A stretch of DNA of 64,000 bases from Ruminococcus sp. (GCA_013911065.1 JACERV010000005.1:62001-126000); one strand, 5' to 3'; counted from the first letter of the stretch, positions 1-8,430 are shown. Notes: generated by a model from the letters alone, not told the origin. Numbers and translations: made by a program.

Positions 1-224
1 TTCTTTTTCTCACGCTGCAGAACCTTCAAACACTGTTCTGTCTTAACAGGAAGCCTGATGGGAATTTGCTGAAATCCTGTGTCAATCAAAAATGACAAAG
101 CAGAAATAGATTCACCATCATAGTTTTTCATAATGGACTTCGCTTTATGGCTTACGAGTATCTTTTCTATTTCTGATACCGTCTTAAAAGGATCTACCGT
201 GGTTGTATAATTTAGAATTGCCAT
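1..224 (-). CDS. hypothetical protein of mobile element, 3' end cut by window edge
   Basis: Reading leftwards from an ATG at 222-224, which is preceded by an AGGAG ribosome site, the frame stays open to the window edge (74 codons). It begins MAILNYTTTVDPFKTVSEI. I see no catalytic motif or membrane segment and do not recognise a function. It is the last of the minus-strand genes of the element seen here. A perfect palindrome at 255-271 sits just upstream and may control it. It is partial, so the real length is unknown. Confidence 0.7.
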   Translation of the reverse strand, partial: MAILNYTTTVDPFKTVSEIEKILVSHKAKSIMKNYDGESISALSFLIDTGFQQIPIRLPVKTEQCLKVLQREKK

Positions 225-254
225 CTCTATCTCCTAACTTTTAATATTATTTGT

Positions 255-271
255 ACCGGAATCCGGTACGA
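255..271. promoter_or_regulatory. perfect palindrome GTACCGG-N3-CCGGTAC, putative operator
   Basis: GTACCGGAATCCGGTAC is a perfect dyad 31 bp upstream of the start codon at 224. The same arms with a different 3-base centre recur at 13346-13362, again just upstream of a minus-strand gene. A decayed version lies near 7676-7694. The conserved arms and position suggest an operator for an element-encoded regulator; that role is inferred. Confidence 0.5.
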
Positions 272-284
272 AAACTTTATCCCG

Positions 285-488
285 TCAAATTACCCTTTGA
301 CTATTGCATCTCAATGTTAGATATTCAGCCAAACTCATATGTGCTATTTTGTTTTTAGTCATATGCCTTGGTTGATACGGCATCCTAGACATCCATTCCT
401 TTGCACGCTCATCCGATTTAACAGACATTACATTTAGTCCTGCTTTTCTTACATCTTCTGCTTTTCTCTTAGCTCTTTCTCGATTCAA
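285..488 (-). CDS. small basic hypothetical protein, copy A of a duplicated gene
   Basis: A 67-aa protein starting MNRERAKRKAEDVRKAG, rich in Arg, Lys and Met, with no membrane segment. An AGGAG site precedes the ATG. A second copy at 7709-7912 has the same length and differs at only a few residues (V20E, N46K, A49E, C61G). The duplication includes flanking DNA on both sides. The charged N-terminus could bind nucleic acid, but no family is recognised. Confidence 0.65.
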   Translation of the reverse strand: MNRERAKRKAEDVRKAGLNVMSVKSDERAKEWMSRMPYQPRHMTKNKIAHMSLAEYLTLRCNSQRVI

Positions 489-520
489 CTTATTACTCCT
501 TTCTGATAAATTTTAATTTT

Positions 521-691
521 TTACATGTATTGGGTTGCATAATAAATCACATATATCCAACCAAGCACCCCATGCAATATAGCCCACGAGATCGAATGCC
601 ACGCTGTCCATGAGATTGTAATAGCTAATGCACAACCGAATGTAATCCCCGAACGTACCGAACTTGAGCTTTTAATTTTCTTCTCTTCCAT
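521..691 (-). CDS. 56-aa hydrophobic membrane protein
   Basis: A short gene with ATG at 689-691, an AAAGGAT ribosome site and TAA at 521-523. After a charged start (MEEKKIKSSSSVRSG) it has two hydrophobic segments separated by a His/Trp-rich turn (TAWHSISWAILHG), giving a two-helix hairpin membrane protein. It fills an otherwise empty gap between the genes at 488 and 812. Its function is unknown. The codon structure and ribosome site make it more convincing than a chance frame. Confidence 0.65.
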   Translation of the reverse strand: MEEKKIKSSSSVRSGITFGCALAITISWTAWHSISWAILHGVLGWIYVIYYATQYM

Positions 692-811
692 ATTTCCACT
701 ATCCTTTCAGTGATTAAATATCAATTTAGAAATTTATATTGGCCAATATCTTCTGCAGTCTGTGCTTTTATTTTCCTCAAAGTGTTTGATATCATAATTT
801 TCATTTCTCTT

Positions 812-1480
812 TCATTTAATGTTATTTTTATAATCATTGGCTAGATGTATGAACATTGATTGATATTTTTGTGTATACATTACATAAGAAAACCTCATTC
901 TATAGTTACCCAAAACACACCCCAAAATTTTTTCATAACAGCTATCATCAAAATGACGTCTAATTGTTTTTTCTATAAGACGGTAGTACTCATCTCTAAT
1001 ATATAATTCGTGGCCGTAAGGATAAATTGTACGTTCATCTTTATCTTTCAGTCGCATAGTTTCATCTAGCACGCTCCAACCATAGTCAAATATACTAATA
1101 TTATTTAAAATGTCATTGTTAAAATCGTTTATCAAAGAATCATCAATTATAATAACTTTATCAATCAGAAGTTCACATATAATCAATGAGTAAAATAATA
1201 CAACAACATTCAAAAATGAAATAGTAGCTGGATTGTGTTCTTTTAAATATGGTATACCCTTGTCTTGTATAAATGTAATATCATATGCAGACATATATTT
1301 TAACAACACATCATACATTTTCAAATCATGATACGTTAATATGTAAGGATGTTTTCTTTCCAATTGTTCTCCTGATTCATTTAATAAATCCCCAATCATT
1401 GTTTTAATTTTATACAAATCATTAGATTCTTGAAATTCTATGACCTTAAACTTTCTTAAAACTTCAATCAACTTTTCCAT
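812..1480 (-). CDS. hypothetical protein, 222 aa
   Basis: Starts MEKLIEVLRKFKVIEFQ behind a GGGAAC ribosome-like site. The protein is soluble and rich in Asp, Ile and Tyr. A central hydrophobic stretch around residues 95-115 (FLNVVVLFYSLIICELLI) may be a buried helix or a single membrane pass. No known domain is recognised. Base composition is lower in GC than the genes after 18 kb, as in the rest of the element. Confidence 0.6.
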   Translation of the reverse strand: MEKLIEVLRKFKVIEFQESNDLYKIKTMIGDLLNESGEQLERKHPYILTYHDLKMYDVLLKYMSAYDITFIQDKGIPYLKEHNPATISFLNVVVLFYSLIICELLIDKVIIIDDSLINDFNNDILNNISIFDYGWSVLDETMRLKDKDERTIYPYGHELYIRDEYYRLIEKTIRRHFDDSCYEKILGCVLGNYRMRFSYVMYTQKYQSMFIHLANDYKNNIK

Positions 1481-1532
1481 AGATTGTTCCCTTTCTCAAT
1501 ATTAAACATATCTTGTCTTTCTTCTTATATCC

Positions 1533-1736
1533 CTAAGCAAGTTGAATAACCCACTTATCTAACACTCTTTTTACATATGGTTCTGTAGGATCTGCCAAGT
1601 CATAAAATTCTTTTTTCATATCACCGAGGGTATTATAGCAACAAAATAAACTTAAGCATTCATCTGGTATAGACTGACCAAATTCCTGTTCAATGTCCTT
1701 CTTATGTTCTATTGCCCACAATTCCATATCTTTCAT
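1533..1736 (-). CDS. hypothetical protein, 67 aa
   Basis: A small acidic protein, MKDMELWAIEHKKDIEQEFG, with two adjacent cysteines mid-protein (SLFCCYNTLGD). It belongs to the minus-strand array of small element genes, with short gaps on both sides and a GAGGATAAC site before the ATG. No family is recognised. Confidence 0.55.
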   Translation of the reverse strand: MKDMELWAIEHKKDIEQEFGQSIPDECLSLFCCYNTLGDMKKEFYDLADPTEPYVKRVLDKWVIQLA

Positions 1737-1788
1737 GCTGTTATCCTCACTTATTCTTCCTCAAATAGGCCAACACCGTATGGCCATG

Positions 1789-2142
1789 TTATCCGTTCTT
1801 TTTTCTCCCAAATTTCAGTTTAAAACTTTCAAACTCATTTTCTTCCTCGTCAGTAATAGTCCCATTGGCTTTTTTTTCTTCAAGAATTTCTATCCTTTCA
1901 ATCTCTTTTTCGTTTGGGGGTGTATAAGTTCTACTGTTCTCTGGTAAATCTCTCAAATTAACGAACATTATCCCCTGTAAGGGAGTTCCCTCAAAACAGG
2001 GTGAAATAGTTTTTTCTAAAACAGGATAAGCCGTATTCTCGTCATTTTCCATAACAATATGAAATTGTCCCCACATCATAGTCAGATATCCCCTTACTTC
2101 TTCGTTATTGTCGACCCTATTTCCTTTATGAAGTATAATCAT
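1789..2142 (-). CDS. hypothetical protein, 117 aa
   Basis: The start is placed at the ATG at 2140-2142 (MIILHKGNRVDNNEEVRGY) because a GAGGGATT ribosome site lies directly upstream. An upstream in-frame start has no such site. The C-terminal third is strongly charged and probably helical (KEIERIEILEEKKANG). No catalytic motif is seen. Function unknown. Confidence 0.6.
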   Translation of the reverse strand: MIILHKGNRVDNNEEVRGYLTMMWGQFHIVMENDENTAYPVLEKTISPCFEGTPLQGIMFVNLRDLPENSRTYTPPNEKEIERIEILEEKKANGTITDEEENEFESFKLKFGRKKNG

Positions 2143-2223
2143 TCTTAATCCCTCTTTCTTAAATATCAGTTTACACAATAACATTAAATTCCATCATCCA
2201 CTTATTTCTACAGGTCTTACACG

Positions 2224-2433
2224 CTATCTCTGGACGCATTGCAATTTCCCCACTCCGATTAGCAAAGCATTACTATTTCTTTTCCACCAGGTTTGTTTTC
2301 CTTTCCTGGGTATACCCTTATATTCTCTTCTTGACCGTTTAACACAATTGATTCCGGCTTCAACTTTTGAAGAGTATGAATCAAGTCTGATACAGTTACT
2401 TGGTTCGGATTTTTCCATTCCTCCATATTTCAA
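2224..2433 (-). CDS. small basic hypothetical protein, 69 aa, doubtful
   Basis: The frame can only start at TTG (2431-2433) behind AAAGGATGG, or at an ATG five codons later with GGAGG too close to it. The product is basic (WWKRNSNALL, RSRREYKGIPRKGK) and unrecognised. It fits the spacing of the array, but weak start signals and odd composition leave room for a chance frame. Confidence 0.35.
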   Translation of the reverse strand: MKYGGMEKSEPSNCIRLDSYSSKVEAGINCVKRSRREYKGIPRKGKQTWWKRNSNALLIGVGKLQCVQR

Positions 2434-2471
2434 CCATCCTTTCAGTGAATAAATATCTAATTTGCCACATC

Positions 2472-3059
2472 TTACAATTTTTTAATAGAAAATATTTTAG
2501 GCCCATATTTCGCCACTAAAGTATACTCGTAAAAGGCCGATACATCTTTATAAATAGTTTCAGTATCAACAGTAACAACTTCATTAGTTTCTTGATGAAA
2601 CATTTTCCATTCATAAGTTCCAGCGCATTTTATCTTTTCTTTTATTCCAACGTCAAATCGAACTTCATATACTGATTCTGATAAAGATACAATTTCAGGA
2701 ACATAAATATAATTAAGCTCTCCTCTAGCATAAAACTCTATACGCTTCATCATTAGACGCTCTTTCATAAATTCATCAAACTCCTTCAGAGCTTTTTTTC
2801 TGCGACTGTAACTAAAAAAACCATGCTTTTTACCAAACTGGTTTCCCCATATCCTTTTTTCCCATAACTTTTCATCTCTACAATGAATTTTTTTAATTTC
2901 ACTCAATGGGTATTTATAATGTTCATTTTCTGTAATAATGATATCTATCAGGGAGGCCTCTTCGTCTAGTACTACAGTAATATCAATCACATTTGGATAA
3001 AATATGGCCTCCTGCTCATTTGTACTTTTATCTTTGGTTCTTATCAAACTTACATGCAT
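2472..3059 (-). CDS. hypothetical protein, 195 aa
   Basis: The ATG at 3057-3059 is chosen because GGAGG lies 7 bases upstream; an earlier start in the frame would overlap the 52-aa gene upstream. The N-terminal half looks beta-rich with a charged surface (MHVSLIRTKDKSTNEQEA). A basic helix follows at about residues 85-110 (SYSRRKKALKEFDEFMKE). The C-terminal half is again beta-like. I do not recognise the family. The ribosome site lies inside or next to the 3' end of the preceding gene, so translation is probably coupled. Confidence 0.6.
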   Translation of the reverse strand: MHVSLIRTKDKSTNEQEAIFYPNVIDITVVLDEEASLIDIIITENEHYKYPLSEIKKIHCRDEKLWEKRIWGNQFGKKHGFFSYSRRKKALKEFDEFMKERLMMKRIEFYARGELNYIYVPEIVSLSESVYEVRFDVGIKEKIKCAGTYEWKMFHQETNEVVTVDTETIYKDVSAFYEYTLVAKYGPKIFSIKKL

Positions 3060-3075
3060 CTTTTTTCCTCCAAGT

Positions 3076-3234
3076 TTACTCAAAAAAACCAAAAGCGGGT
3101 TCAGGCAAAATATCTGCAACTTCTGCAGCCCTTAATTGCTCTCTTTTCCTATACCAATAAACATCCCATTGTGTTTCATCACACCTATGAGGGCTATACT
3201 GCTCAATTAATTTCCTGGGCTGCTTATCTTCCAT
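3076..3234 (-). CDS. 52-aa hypothetical protein
   Basis: ATG at 3232-3234 with an AGGAG site, TAA at 3076-3078. It starts MEDKQPRKLIEQYSPHRCD and ends EPAFGFFE. It is small and charged with one Trp-Tyr-rich patch (WDVYWYRKREQ). The stop lies 16 bp from the start of the next gene, which supports an operon. Function unknown. Confidence 0.55.
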   Translation of the reverse strand: MEDKQPRKLIEQYSPHRCDETQWDVYWYRKREQLRAAEVADILPEPAFGFFE

Positions 3235-3331
3235 ATCACATTCTCCTAATCATCTAAAGTATATTGATACTATCTTTACGAATATTTCTAAGTTGTTGGG
3301 GGCTATTTCAGCAGATTCACTTTGTTTTATA

Positions 3332-5206
3332 TTAAGCAAATCTCAATTGTCCCCCGGTCTCTTGCTGCAATCTATCCCGTCTGCAAATAGGTAAACGTTC
3401 TCCTGTACATAGTTCTGGCAAATTAGATTTTACAAGTACTTTTGCAAATGGCGGCGGTACTGCATTTCCACATCTTTTAACACGCTCTGTCTTGGTTATT
3501 TTTTTTCCGTCGATGTCCCTATCAATTATATAATCCTCAGGGAATCCCTGTGCTGCATATAATTCATGAGGCTGAAGCATCCGAAGACCAATGTCTACAA
3601 TTTGATATTTAATCCCTTTAATTTCAACCAATCCGAAACGGTCTCTACTCGTAATCGTGTCCAAAGGCTCTTTAATATCCTGACCGGTACCACATCCATA
3701 ATATTTAATCAGAAATGTAATAACTTCTCCCATATGGTTTACGCCGGTCATTGTATTTAAGGGATCCCTTATATCCGTTCCGGTACTTTGTCCCTGCATT
3801 TGAATTATATGAGCTGTACACAAAGCATTGTGCTGTCCTGAAGCGGTAATTGTTGGTAGGGGATTGTCCATTTTGTCGCCAGTATTAGTACTGTAAAATT
3901 TACTTATAAAGGCGCTGACTAAAGCATACCTGTTAGAAGTATCTAGGGTTGCAATAGGCTCTTTCATTTCGCCGGCTCTCACACCATTTTCTGTTGTCTC
4001 TGTATGATACTGTATTAATGTCGGTGCAATCAGACAATGCTCATTTTTACTCACCACTGTTGTTATTGGTTCCGTAACCGGTTTATTTCGGTCGACGGTA
4101 AACCCGGTCTGTCCTATTTGGGTAATATAAGGTGTTACCAGGCCAAAGCCATGCTTTGCTGTAAGTGTAGGCATCGGCTCATTTATTTCCTGCCCCCTAA
4201 AGTTATCGCCACCATGATTCACTTGGACAATGAATGGGTCTGAATTATTAATCACAAATTTCTGTAGTCCTCTGGCAATTCTGCACATAGTGTTTTCTGC
4301 AAGTGGCTTTTTCCGATTAAAAATACTTGTGCAGGGTATGGACCAGTCAATGATATCAGATGCGGGTACATATGGTTTTAATTTGCCAGAAATAACTTCT
4401 GGGCTATTTCGTGGCCCATGAGTTGGTTTCGGCCATACAATAGGCTGACCATCACATCTAGCAATCATAAAGAATCTCTTTCGCTTCGTAGGTGCACCAT
4501 AGTCTGCAGCCACTAGTTCTCTAAATTTCACTTTGTACCCCAAATCTTCAAGCTGCCGCACAAACTTCCGAAAAGTTTCTCCTTTTCGCCTTGGATCCGG
4601 CGCGAATAGTTGCTTATCTATAGGGATCACTTCGCCGGGTTCTGCTACCCTCCTTCGCGGCTCATTCTTTTTTCTATCATGCCGTCCACTCATATCAACA
4701 ATAACTCGTTTAGTTTTGGGATCTCTAATCGTTATACATGGTCCCCAGGTTTGAAACTCTTCTACGTTTTCAAGCATAATTACCCTTGGGCGTACGAGTG
4801 CCGCCCACTTCAATGCAATCCATGCCAAACCTCTAATCTTCTTTTCTACAGGTTTTCCACCCTTAGCCTTACTAAAATGTTTGCAATCCGGGGAAAACCA
4901 AGCAAGGCCCACAGGATGTCCTTTACATGCCTTTAGTGGATCTACATCCCATACACTTTCACAGTAATGGTCTGTATACGGATGATTCGCCATGTGCATC
5001 CGGATAGCTTCCGGATCATGGTTTATGGCAGCAAACACACTGTATCCTGTTGCCATTTCAATACCTGTACTTGCTCCGCCACCACCGGCAAAATTATCAA
5101 TTATAATTTCTGACAAACCATGTGCGATACCCTGCCTAATGCAGTTGCAAACATAAGTCATTTGTAGTATGTAATGCTGTTGATTAAAAACTGTTTGTGT
5201 ATTCAT
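3332..5206 (-). CDS. C5-cytosine DNA methyltransferase with internal repeats
   Basis: Transfers a methyl group from S-adenosylmethionine to carbon 5 of cytosine in DNA. From the N-terminus: the SAM loop DNFAGGGGAST (motif I); SPDCKHFSKAKG with the catalytic Cys (motif IV); MLENVEEF (motif VI, ENV); and APTKRKRFF (motif VIII). A long target-recognition region follows, then RMLQPHELYAAQGFP and CGNAVPPPFAKVL (motifs IX-X). Between motif VIII and IX about five imperfect units recur with the pattern (E/D)PlxTiT followed by a hydrophobic strand, as in phage-type enzymes. The start is uncertain: the ATG at 5206 gives 624 aa, and a TTG at 5266 would add 20 residues but overlaps a CCGGCCGG palindrome. 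No partner endonuclease is visible, so it is probably a solitary, self-protecting enzyme of the element. Confidence 0.92.
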   Translation of the reverse strand: MNTQTVFNQQHYILQMTYVCNCIRQGIAHGLSEIIIDNFAGGGGASTGIEMATGYSVFAAINHDPEAIRMHMANHPYTDHYCESVWDVDPLKACKGHPVGLAWFSPDCKHFSKAKGGKPVEKKIRGLAWIALKWAALVRPRVIMLENVEEFQTWGPCITIRDPKTKRVIVDMSGRHDRKKNEPRRRVAEPGEVIPIDKQLFAPDPRRKGETFRKFVRQLEDLGYKVKFRELVAADYGAPTKRKRFFMIARCDGQPIVWPKPTHGPRNSPEVISGKLKPYVPASDIIDWSIPCTSIFNRKKPLAENTMCRIARGLQKFVINNSDPFIVQVNHGGDNFRGQEINEPMPTLTAKHGFGLVTPYITQIGQTGFTVDRNKPVTEPITTVVSKNEHCLIAPTLIQYHTETTENGVRAGEMKEPIATLDTSNRYALVSAFISKFYSTNTGDKMDNPLPTITASGQHNALCTAHIIQMQGQSTGTDIRDPLNTMTGVNHMGEVITFLIKYYGCGTGQDIKEPLDTITSRDRFGLVEIKGIKYQIVDIGLRMLQPHELYAAQGFPEDYIIDRDIDGKKITKTERVKRCGNAVPPPFAKVLVKSNLPELCTGERLPICRRDRLQQETGGQLRFA

Positions 5207-5300
5207 TTGAAAAAGGTTCCGTGTACACTTTCCCGGCCGGAGAACGGCTCCTTTCCTGTTATTCAATCAAATTTTAATTTGTTTTGAGTTGATTACATTT

Positions 5301-5537
5301 CTACCAGAACCTTATTCTCAATTTAGATTTCAAAAGATAATTCACTTGATTAATATCTTTTTCACCTAGAATTTCTCCATTAGATATAGCAATAATTAGA
5401 TCTTTAACAATGTCAATATCAGAATATCTAAACTGATTACCTTTATATATACGATTTAGTTTTTTACATACAAGTTCTTTTTCATTAACTGACAAGTTAT
5501 TCGTATATACCAATTGTTCTCGTTTTAATATTTTCAT
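5301..5537 (-). CDS. hypothetical protein, 78 aa
   Basis: Start chosen at ATG 5535-5537 (MKILKREQLVYTNNLSV) because GGAGG lies upstream; nine earlier codons in the frame include that site. The product is helical and rich in Ile, Leu, Lys and Asn, with no recognisable motif. It lies between the methyltransferase and other small element genes. Confidence 0.5.
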   Translation of the reverse strand: MKILKREQLVYTNNLSVNEKELVCKKLNRIYKGNQFRYSDIDIVKDLIIAISNGEILGEKDINQVNYLLKSKLRIRFW

Positions 5538-5595
5538 ACAATTTCTTTCCTCCGACATTAGCAAATTCTCAGATTAAAAATTTACTTCCATAGAT

Positions 5596-5814
5596 TTAGA
5601 TATCATGATGGTTAGCAAAAGTAGCTAAAGTGCTGGATACGCATTCTTTCAAGTTGTCACTACACTTCGCCCTAGTTACTGAAACACTTCCTTCACTAAA
5701 TATCAGAGTGAAATTTTGACTATTTTTCACTTCAACACCGATATCATCAGCTTTCACTTTATATTTGTTTTCTGAAATAATTTCTTTTAAGTATTGTTTA
5801 ATTTTTTCTTCCAT
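5596..5814 (-). CDS. hypothetical protein, 72 aa
   Basis: Begins MEEKIKQYLKEIISENKYKV behind AGGAGAAC. It has an N-terminal helix followed by a beta-like stretch (FTLIFSEGSVSVTRAKC). No family is recognised. It is a member of the same minus-strand series of small genes. Confidence 0.55.
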   Translation of the reverse strand: MEEKIKQYLKEIISENKYKVKADDIGVEVKNSQNFTLIFSEGSVSVTRAKCSDNLKECVSSTLATFANHHDI

Positions 5815-5863
5815 AGATTTGTTCTCCTACTCAGGGTGCTATTAATAGCACTTTACAGAAATA

Positions 5864-6334
5864 TCAGTTTAATTGCTTAATAATGTTTCTACATTGGTCG
5901 TTCCATTCAAAGCAGCCATCTTTATACGGCCTGTCTTCGTGCTTTCTGCTTTTCATTCTGCTTGTTTTGATACAATGGCCTTCTCCCAGTATAGTAAAAC
6001 CAAGCATGTTGTCTGATTCCGAATAATGTCTAACTAAATATTTACAGTTGCCACAATTCACTTCCGGCATCTGCAACCTTGTCATCCTTTCGTACACGGC
6101 AAACTGACAATCGCCGTAGTAGTCATTTATTACACCGATATTGTCATTTATCGCATCTCTGAATTTGAGATTCTTATTCGGCCTATCTTCACAAGTATCT
6201 AAAACAATAAACAAACAATCGCCCCTATATTTTTTGTCTATGAAATTATGCAGGAATTGAGTTTTATCTATTTGCTCCACCAATGAGTAATTAACATTTT
6301 CGTGTTCTAAATTGTAAGGCATTACCTCTTGCAT
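5864..6334 (-). CDS. hypothetical protein with C-terminal Cys cluster, 156 aa
   Basis: The N-terminal 90 residues are of unknown fold. From about residue 96 there is a likely metal-binding module: CGNCKYL, then HCIKTSRMKSRKHEDRPY, then GCFEW. That Cys spacing followed by RPY-x-GCFEW recurs in small phage and element proteins as a zinc-binding tail. Its cellular job is unknown. A GGTGAAG site precedes the start. Confidence 0.6.
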   Translation of the reverse strand: MQEVMPYNLEHENVNYSLVEQIDKTQFLHNFIDKKYRGDCLFIVLDTCEDRPNKNLKFRDAINDNIGVINDYYGDCQFAVYERMTRLQMPEVNCGNCKYLVRHYSESDNMLGFTILGEGHCIKTSRMKSRKHEDRPYKDGCFEWNDQCRNIIKQLN

Positions 6335-6364
6335 TACTTCACCACCTTTTTACTAACTTTTAAT

Positions 6365-6937
6365 TTATAACATAGAATTAAATGGTTTATATTTCGTAAT
6401 GTATGGCTTGTAAAATTGTGTAAGTGACTCTAAACTTTCAAACCACTCGGCGTTATCACATCCATCAGCGTGTTGAATTGCCATCATATTGTACACTTTG
6501 TATACATTATTATTAGAATAATCATGTGCTTCTTTTACTACAACAACTCTCCATTCCGGATTACGATGAATTCCCCAGAGAACAAGGTCCCCAACACTAA
6601 GAACAGCGCTTAAATCCATACACGCATTTATATTTTCCGGGAATGAATCATTTTTAGGGTCCGTAATAACCTCGTTTTTAGACAATATACTATAGTTTAA
6701 GACCATGTCATTACTCATTCCTCTTCGTTGATTCGCTATAGTAACCCTATACTTACACCATTCTATAGCCATATCTAAAAGGTCAATAACATCACTAGAA
6801 CTATCTTCCCATATACACGATATCGCTATGTCGTTTGGACATATATCTTGGTCAAACAACTGTAATGCATACACTTCATTTACCGTGTATAAGTCAAACT
6901 GAGCATATCCTCTTAATTCTTTTATCTTATCCTCCAT
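6365..6937 (-). CDS. hypothetical protein, 190 aa
   Basis: Begins MEDKIKELRGYAQFDLYTV after an AAGGGATGG site. Acidic, soluble, with several Trp residues in the second half (LVLWGIHRNPEWRVVVV, DNAEWFESL). No catalytic motif is recognised. It is closely spaced with its neighbours, so probably co-transcribed. Confidence 0.55.
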   Translation of the reverse strand: MEDKIKELRGYAQFDLYTVNEVYALQLFDQDICPNDIAISCIWEDSSSDVIDLLDMAIEWCKYRVTIANQRRGMSNDMVLNYSILSKNEVITDPKNDSFPENINACMDLSAVLSVGDLVLWGIHRNPEWRVVVVKEAHDYSNNNVYKVYNMMAIQHADGCDNAEWFESLESLTQFYKPYITKYKPFNSML

Positions 6938-6962
6938 GACACCATCCCTTCTTAAGTTAATT

Positions 6963-7316
6963 TCAATTTACCAGTTTATTAAATGTTTCGATAGCTGACT
7001 CTAAATCATTTCGATATCTGGAAACGCTCCACCGTATATATCCATCATTTATTTCATAACTATTGGTAATACCAAATGGTTCGCTTGCTCCTTCAAAAAG
7101 AAAGAGTATAACATCCTTTTTGTTATCTACTTTTAGAATTGTTACCCTCTGATTGTTGCCCCCTATATAAACATCACCTATACTCAAATTTTGTTTAATA
7201 ATTTCATAACATTCTGGATTTTCCTGCCTTTCACGCAATTCCAGACATTCTTCATATGTTAAGTCCGCTGCTACAATCATTCTTATTTCTCCATCATCAA
7301 AAGTCATTTTATACAT
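6963..7316 (-). CDS. hypothetical protein, 117 aa
   Basis: The ATG at 7314-7316 (MYKMTFDDGEIRMIV) has AGGAGG 8 bases upstream; two earlier codons starting at TTG are less likely. The protein looks beta-rich with a central segment GDVYIGGNNQRVTILKVD. This is the kind of small barrel seen in phage accessory proteins, but no family is assigned. Confidence 0.55.
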   Translation of the reverse strand: MYKMTFDDGEIRMIVAADLTYEECLELRERQENPECYEIIKQNLSIGDVYIGGNNQRVTILKVDNKKDVILFLFEGASEPFGITNSYEINDGYIRWSVSRYRNDLESAIETFNKLVN

Positions 7317-7376
7317 AATCAAATCCTCCTACATATTATGATTGCGGAACCGGTGCTCTGTTAGCTAAATTTCAAT

Positions 7377-7613
7377 TTAACTAATAAACCCCATACCACT
7401 GTTAAATGCTTCATGAGCAGCATTATGAAACTCTATTTGACTATCGCCAGCCTCATCCTGATTCTCTATAGGAATTACTATATTGACTTTTATATATGCC
7501 TCATAAGAAGCAAAACTATGTTCTGTGTAACAGTCCTCAATTATTGCACAATTAGGAATATTATCAATAGCTTTGCATAACATATTTTTTACACTATCTT
7601 TATCATATTTCAT
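7377..7613 (-). CDS. hypothetical protein, 78 aa
   Basis: Starts MKYDKDSVKNMLCKAIDNI behind AGGAGAAACC. Contains two Cys in the first third and a hydrophobic beta-like run (AYIKVNIVIPIEN). Function unknown. It lies directly downstream of copy B of the duplicated 67-aa gene. Confidence 0.5.
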   Translation of the reverse strand: MKYDKDSVKNMLCKAIDNIPNCAIIEDCYTEHSFASYEAYIKVNIVIPIENQDEAGDSQIEFHNAAHEAFNSGMGFIS

Positions 7614-7708
7614 TTTACGGTTTCTCCTAAATTTAATCTTTTATGTCCACTAAATTAGCTAAAATTAATATAATTTGTATCGGTATCTGGTATGAAGACT
7701 TTATCCCC

Positions 7709-7912
7709 TCAAATTACCCTTTGACTATTGCCTCTCAATGTTAGATATTCAGCCAAACTCATATGTTCTATCTTTTTTTTAGTCATATGCCTTGGTTGAT
7801 ACGGCATCCTGGACATCCATTCCTTTGCACGCTCATCTGATTTAACAGACATTTCATTTAGTCCTGCTTTTCTTACATCTTCTGCTTTTCTCTTAGCTCT
7901 TTCTCGATTCAA
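7709..7912 (-). CDS. small basic hypothetical protein, copy B of a duplicated gene
   Basis: 67 aa, nearly identical to the product of 285-488, with an identical ribosome-site region. Copy B carries E20, K46, E49 and G61 where copy A has V, N, A and C. Both copies remain open, so both may be expressed. Similarity continues past the stop codon, which points to a recent segmental duplication inside the element rather than separate acquisition. Confidence 0.65.
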   Translation of the reverse strand: MNRERAKRKAEDVRKAGLNEMSVKSDERAKEWMSRMPYQPRHMTKKKIEHMSLAEYLTLRGNSQRVI

Positions 7913-7941
7913 CTTATTACTCCTTTCTGATAAATTTTAAT

Positions 7942-8388
7942 CTATATAATAAATCCAAATCCATTGTATCCGCAATCATCTAAAACAAAGCTAATTTCCC
8001 CTTCACTTAGGATAATACTTGAACCATCATACACTGATTCTTTTTTTAGATAACCAATTCGACTATCTGCAAGTGAAGATTCGTCTATATAAGGAACAAT
8101 CCACTCTAAAAAGCTTTTTAATAAATCTATTCTTTCTTCCCGGTTTTCAATATTTACTTCTAAATAATACCTTTTATTTACATCGCAAAAATTAAATATT
8201 TTTATTAAGTCTGGGTATCCATTATACTTAACAAAAAGGTTGTCCCACTCTTTTTTGAAAAACTTTGCATTCGAAAGATTAGATCTAAGCCCACTATCGT
8301 TTATCAGAGCATTCATAGCATTCACTATTTCTTCACTTACTCCCTCTTTTAAATAAAACCCAAGTTTATATTTCATACAGTTTGCCAT
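7942..8388 (-). CDS. hypothetical protein, 148 aa
   Basis: Starts MANCMKYKLGFYLKEGVSEE with AAAGGAAAA upstream. Its pattern of alternating strands and helices and the ending DDCGYNGFGFII suggest a compact globular protein. No motif identifies a function. It lies between copy B of the 67-aa gene and the ATP-pyrophosphatase gene. Confidence 0.55.
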   Translation of the reverse strand: MANCMKYKLGFYLKEGVSEEIVNAMNALINDSGLRSNLSNAKFFKKEWDNLFVKYNGYPDLIKIFNFCDVNKRYYLEVNIENREERIDLLKSFLEWIVPYIDESSLADSRIGYLKKESVYDGSSIILSEGEISFVLDDCGYNGFGFII

Positions 8389-8430
8389 AAATATTATTTT
8401 CCTTTCTCTAAAAAGTCTCAGTTTTGTGGC

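Larger units (their letters stand above)
250..520. repeat. about 270-bp direct repeat, copy A (copy B at about 7673-7940)
   Basis: The two stretches share the 67-aa gene, its ribosome site (TTACTCCTTTCTGATAAATT on the plus strand) and about 35 bp beyond the stop codon, including the CTTTATCCC run and a GTACCGG-type dyad. In copy B the dyad has decayed. The copies are in the same orientation about 7.4 kb apart, so recombination between them would delete the methyltransferase and the genes around it. Confidence 0.7.

Noticed and set aside
5206-5266. TTG start of the methyltransferase giving 644 aa
   Set aside because: The region holds palindromic leader sequence rather than conserved protein. 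It remains possible but is less likely than the ATG at 5206.
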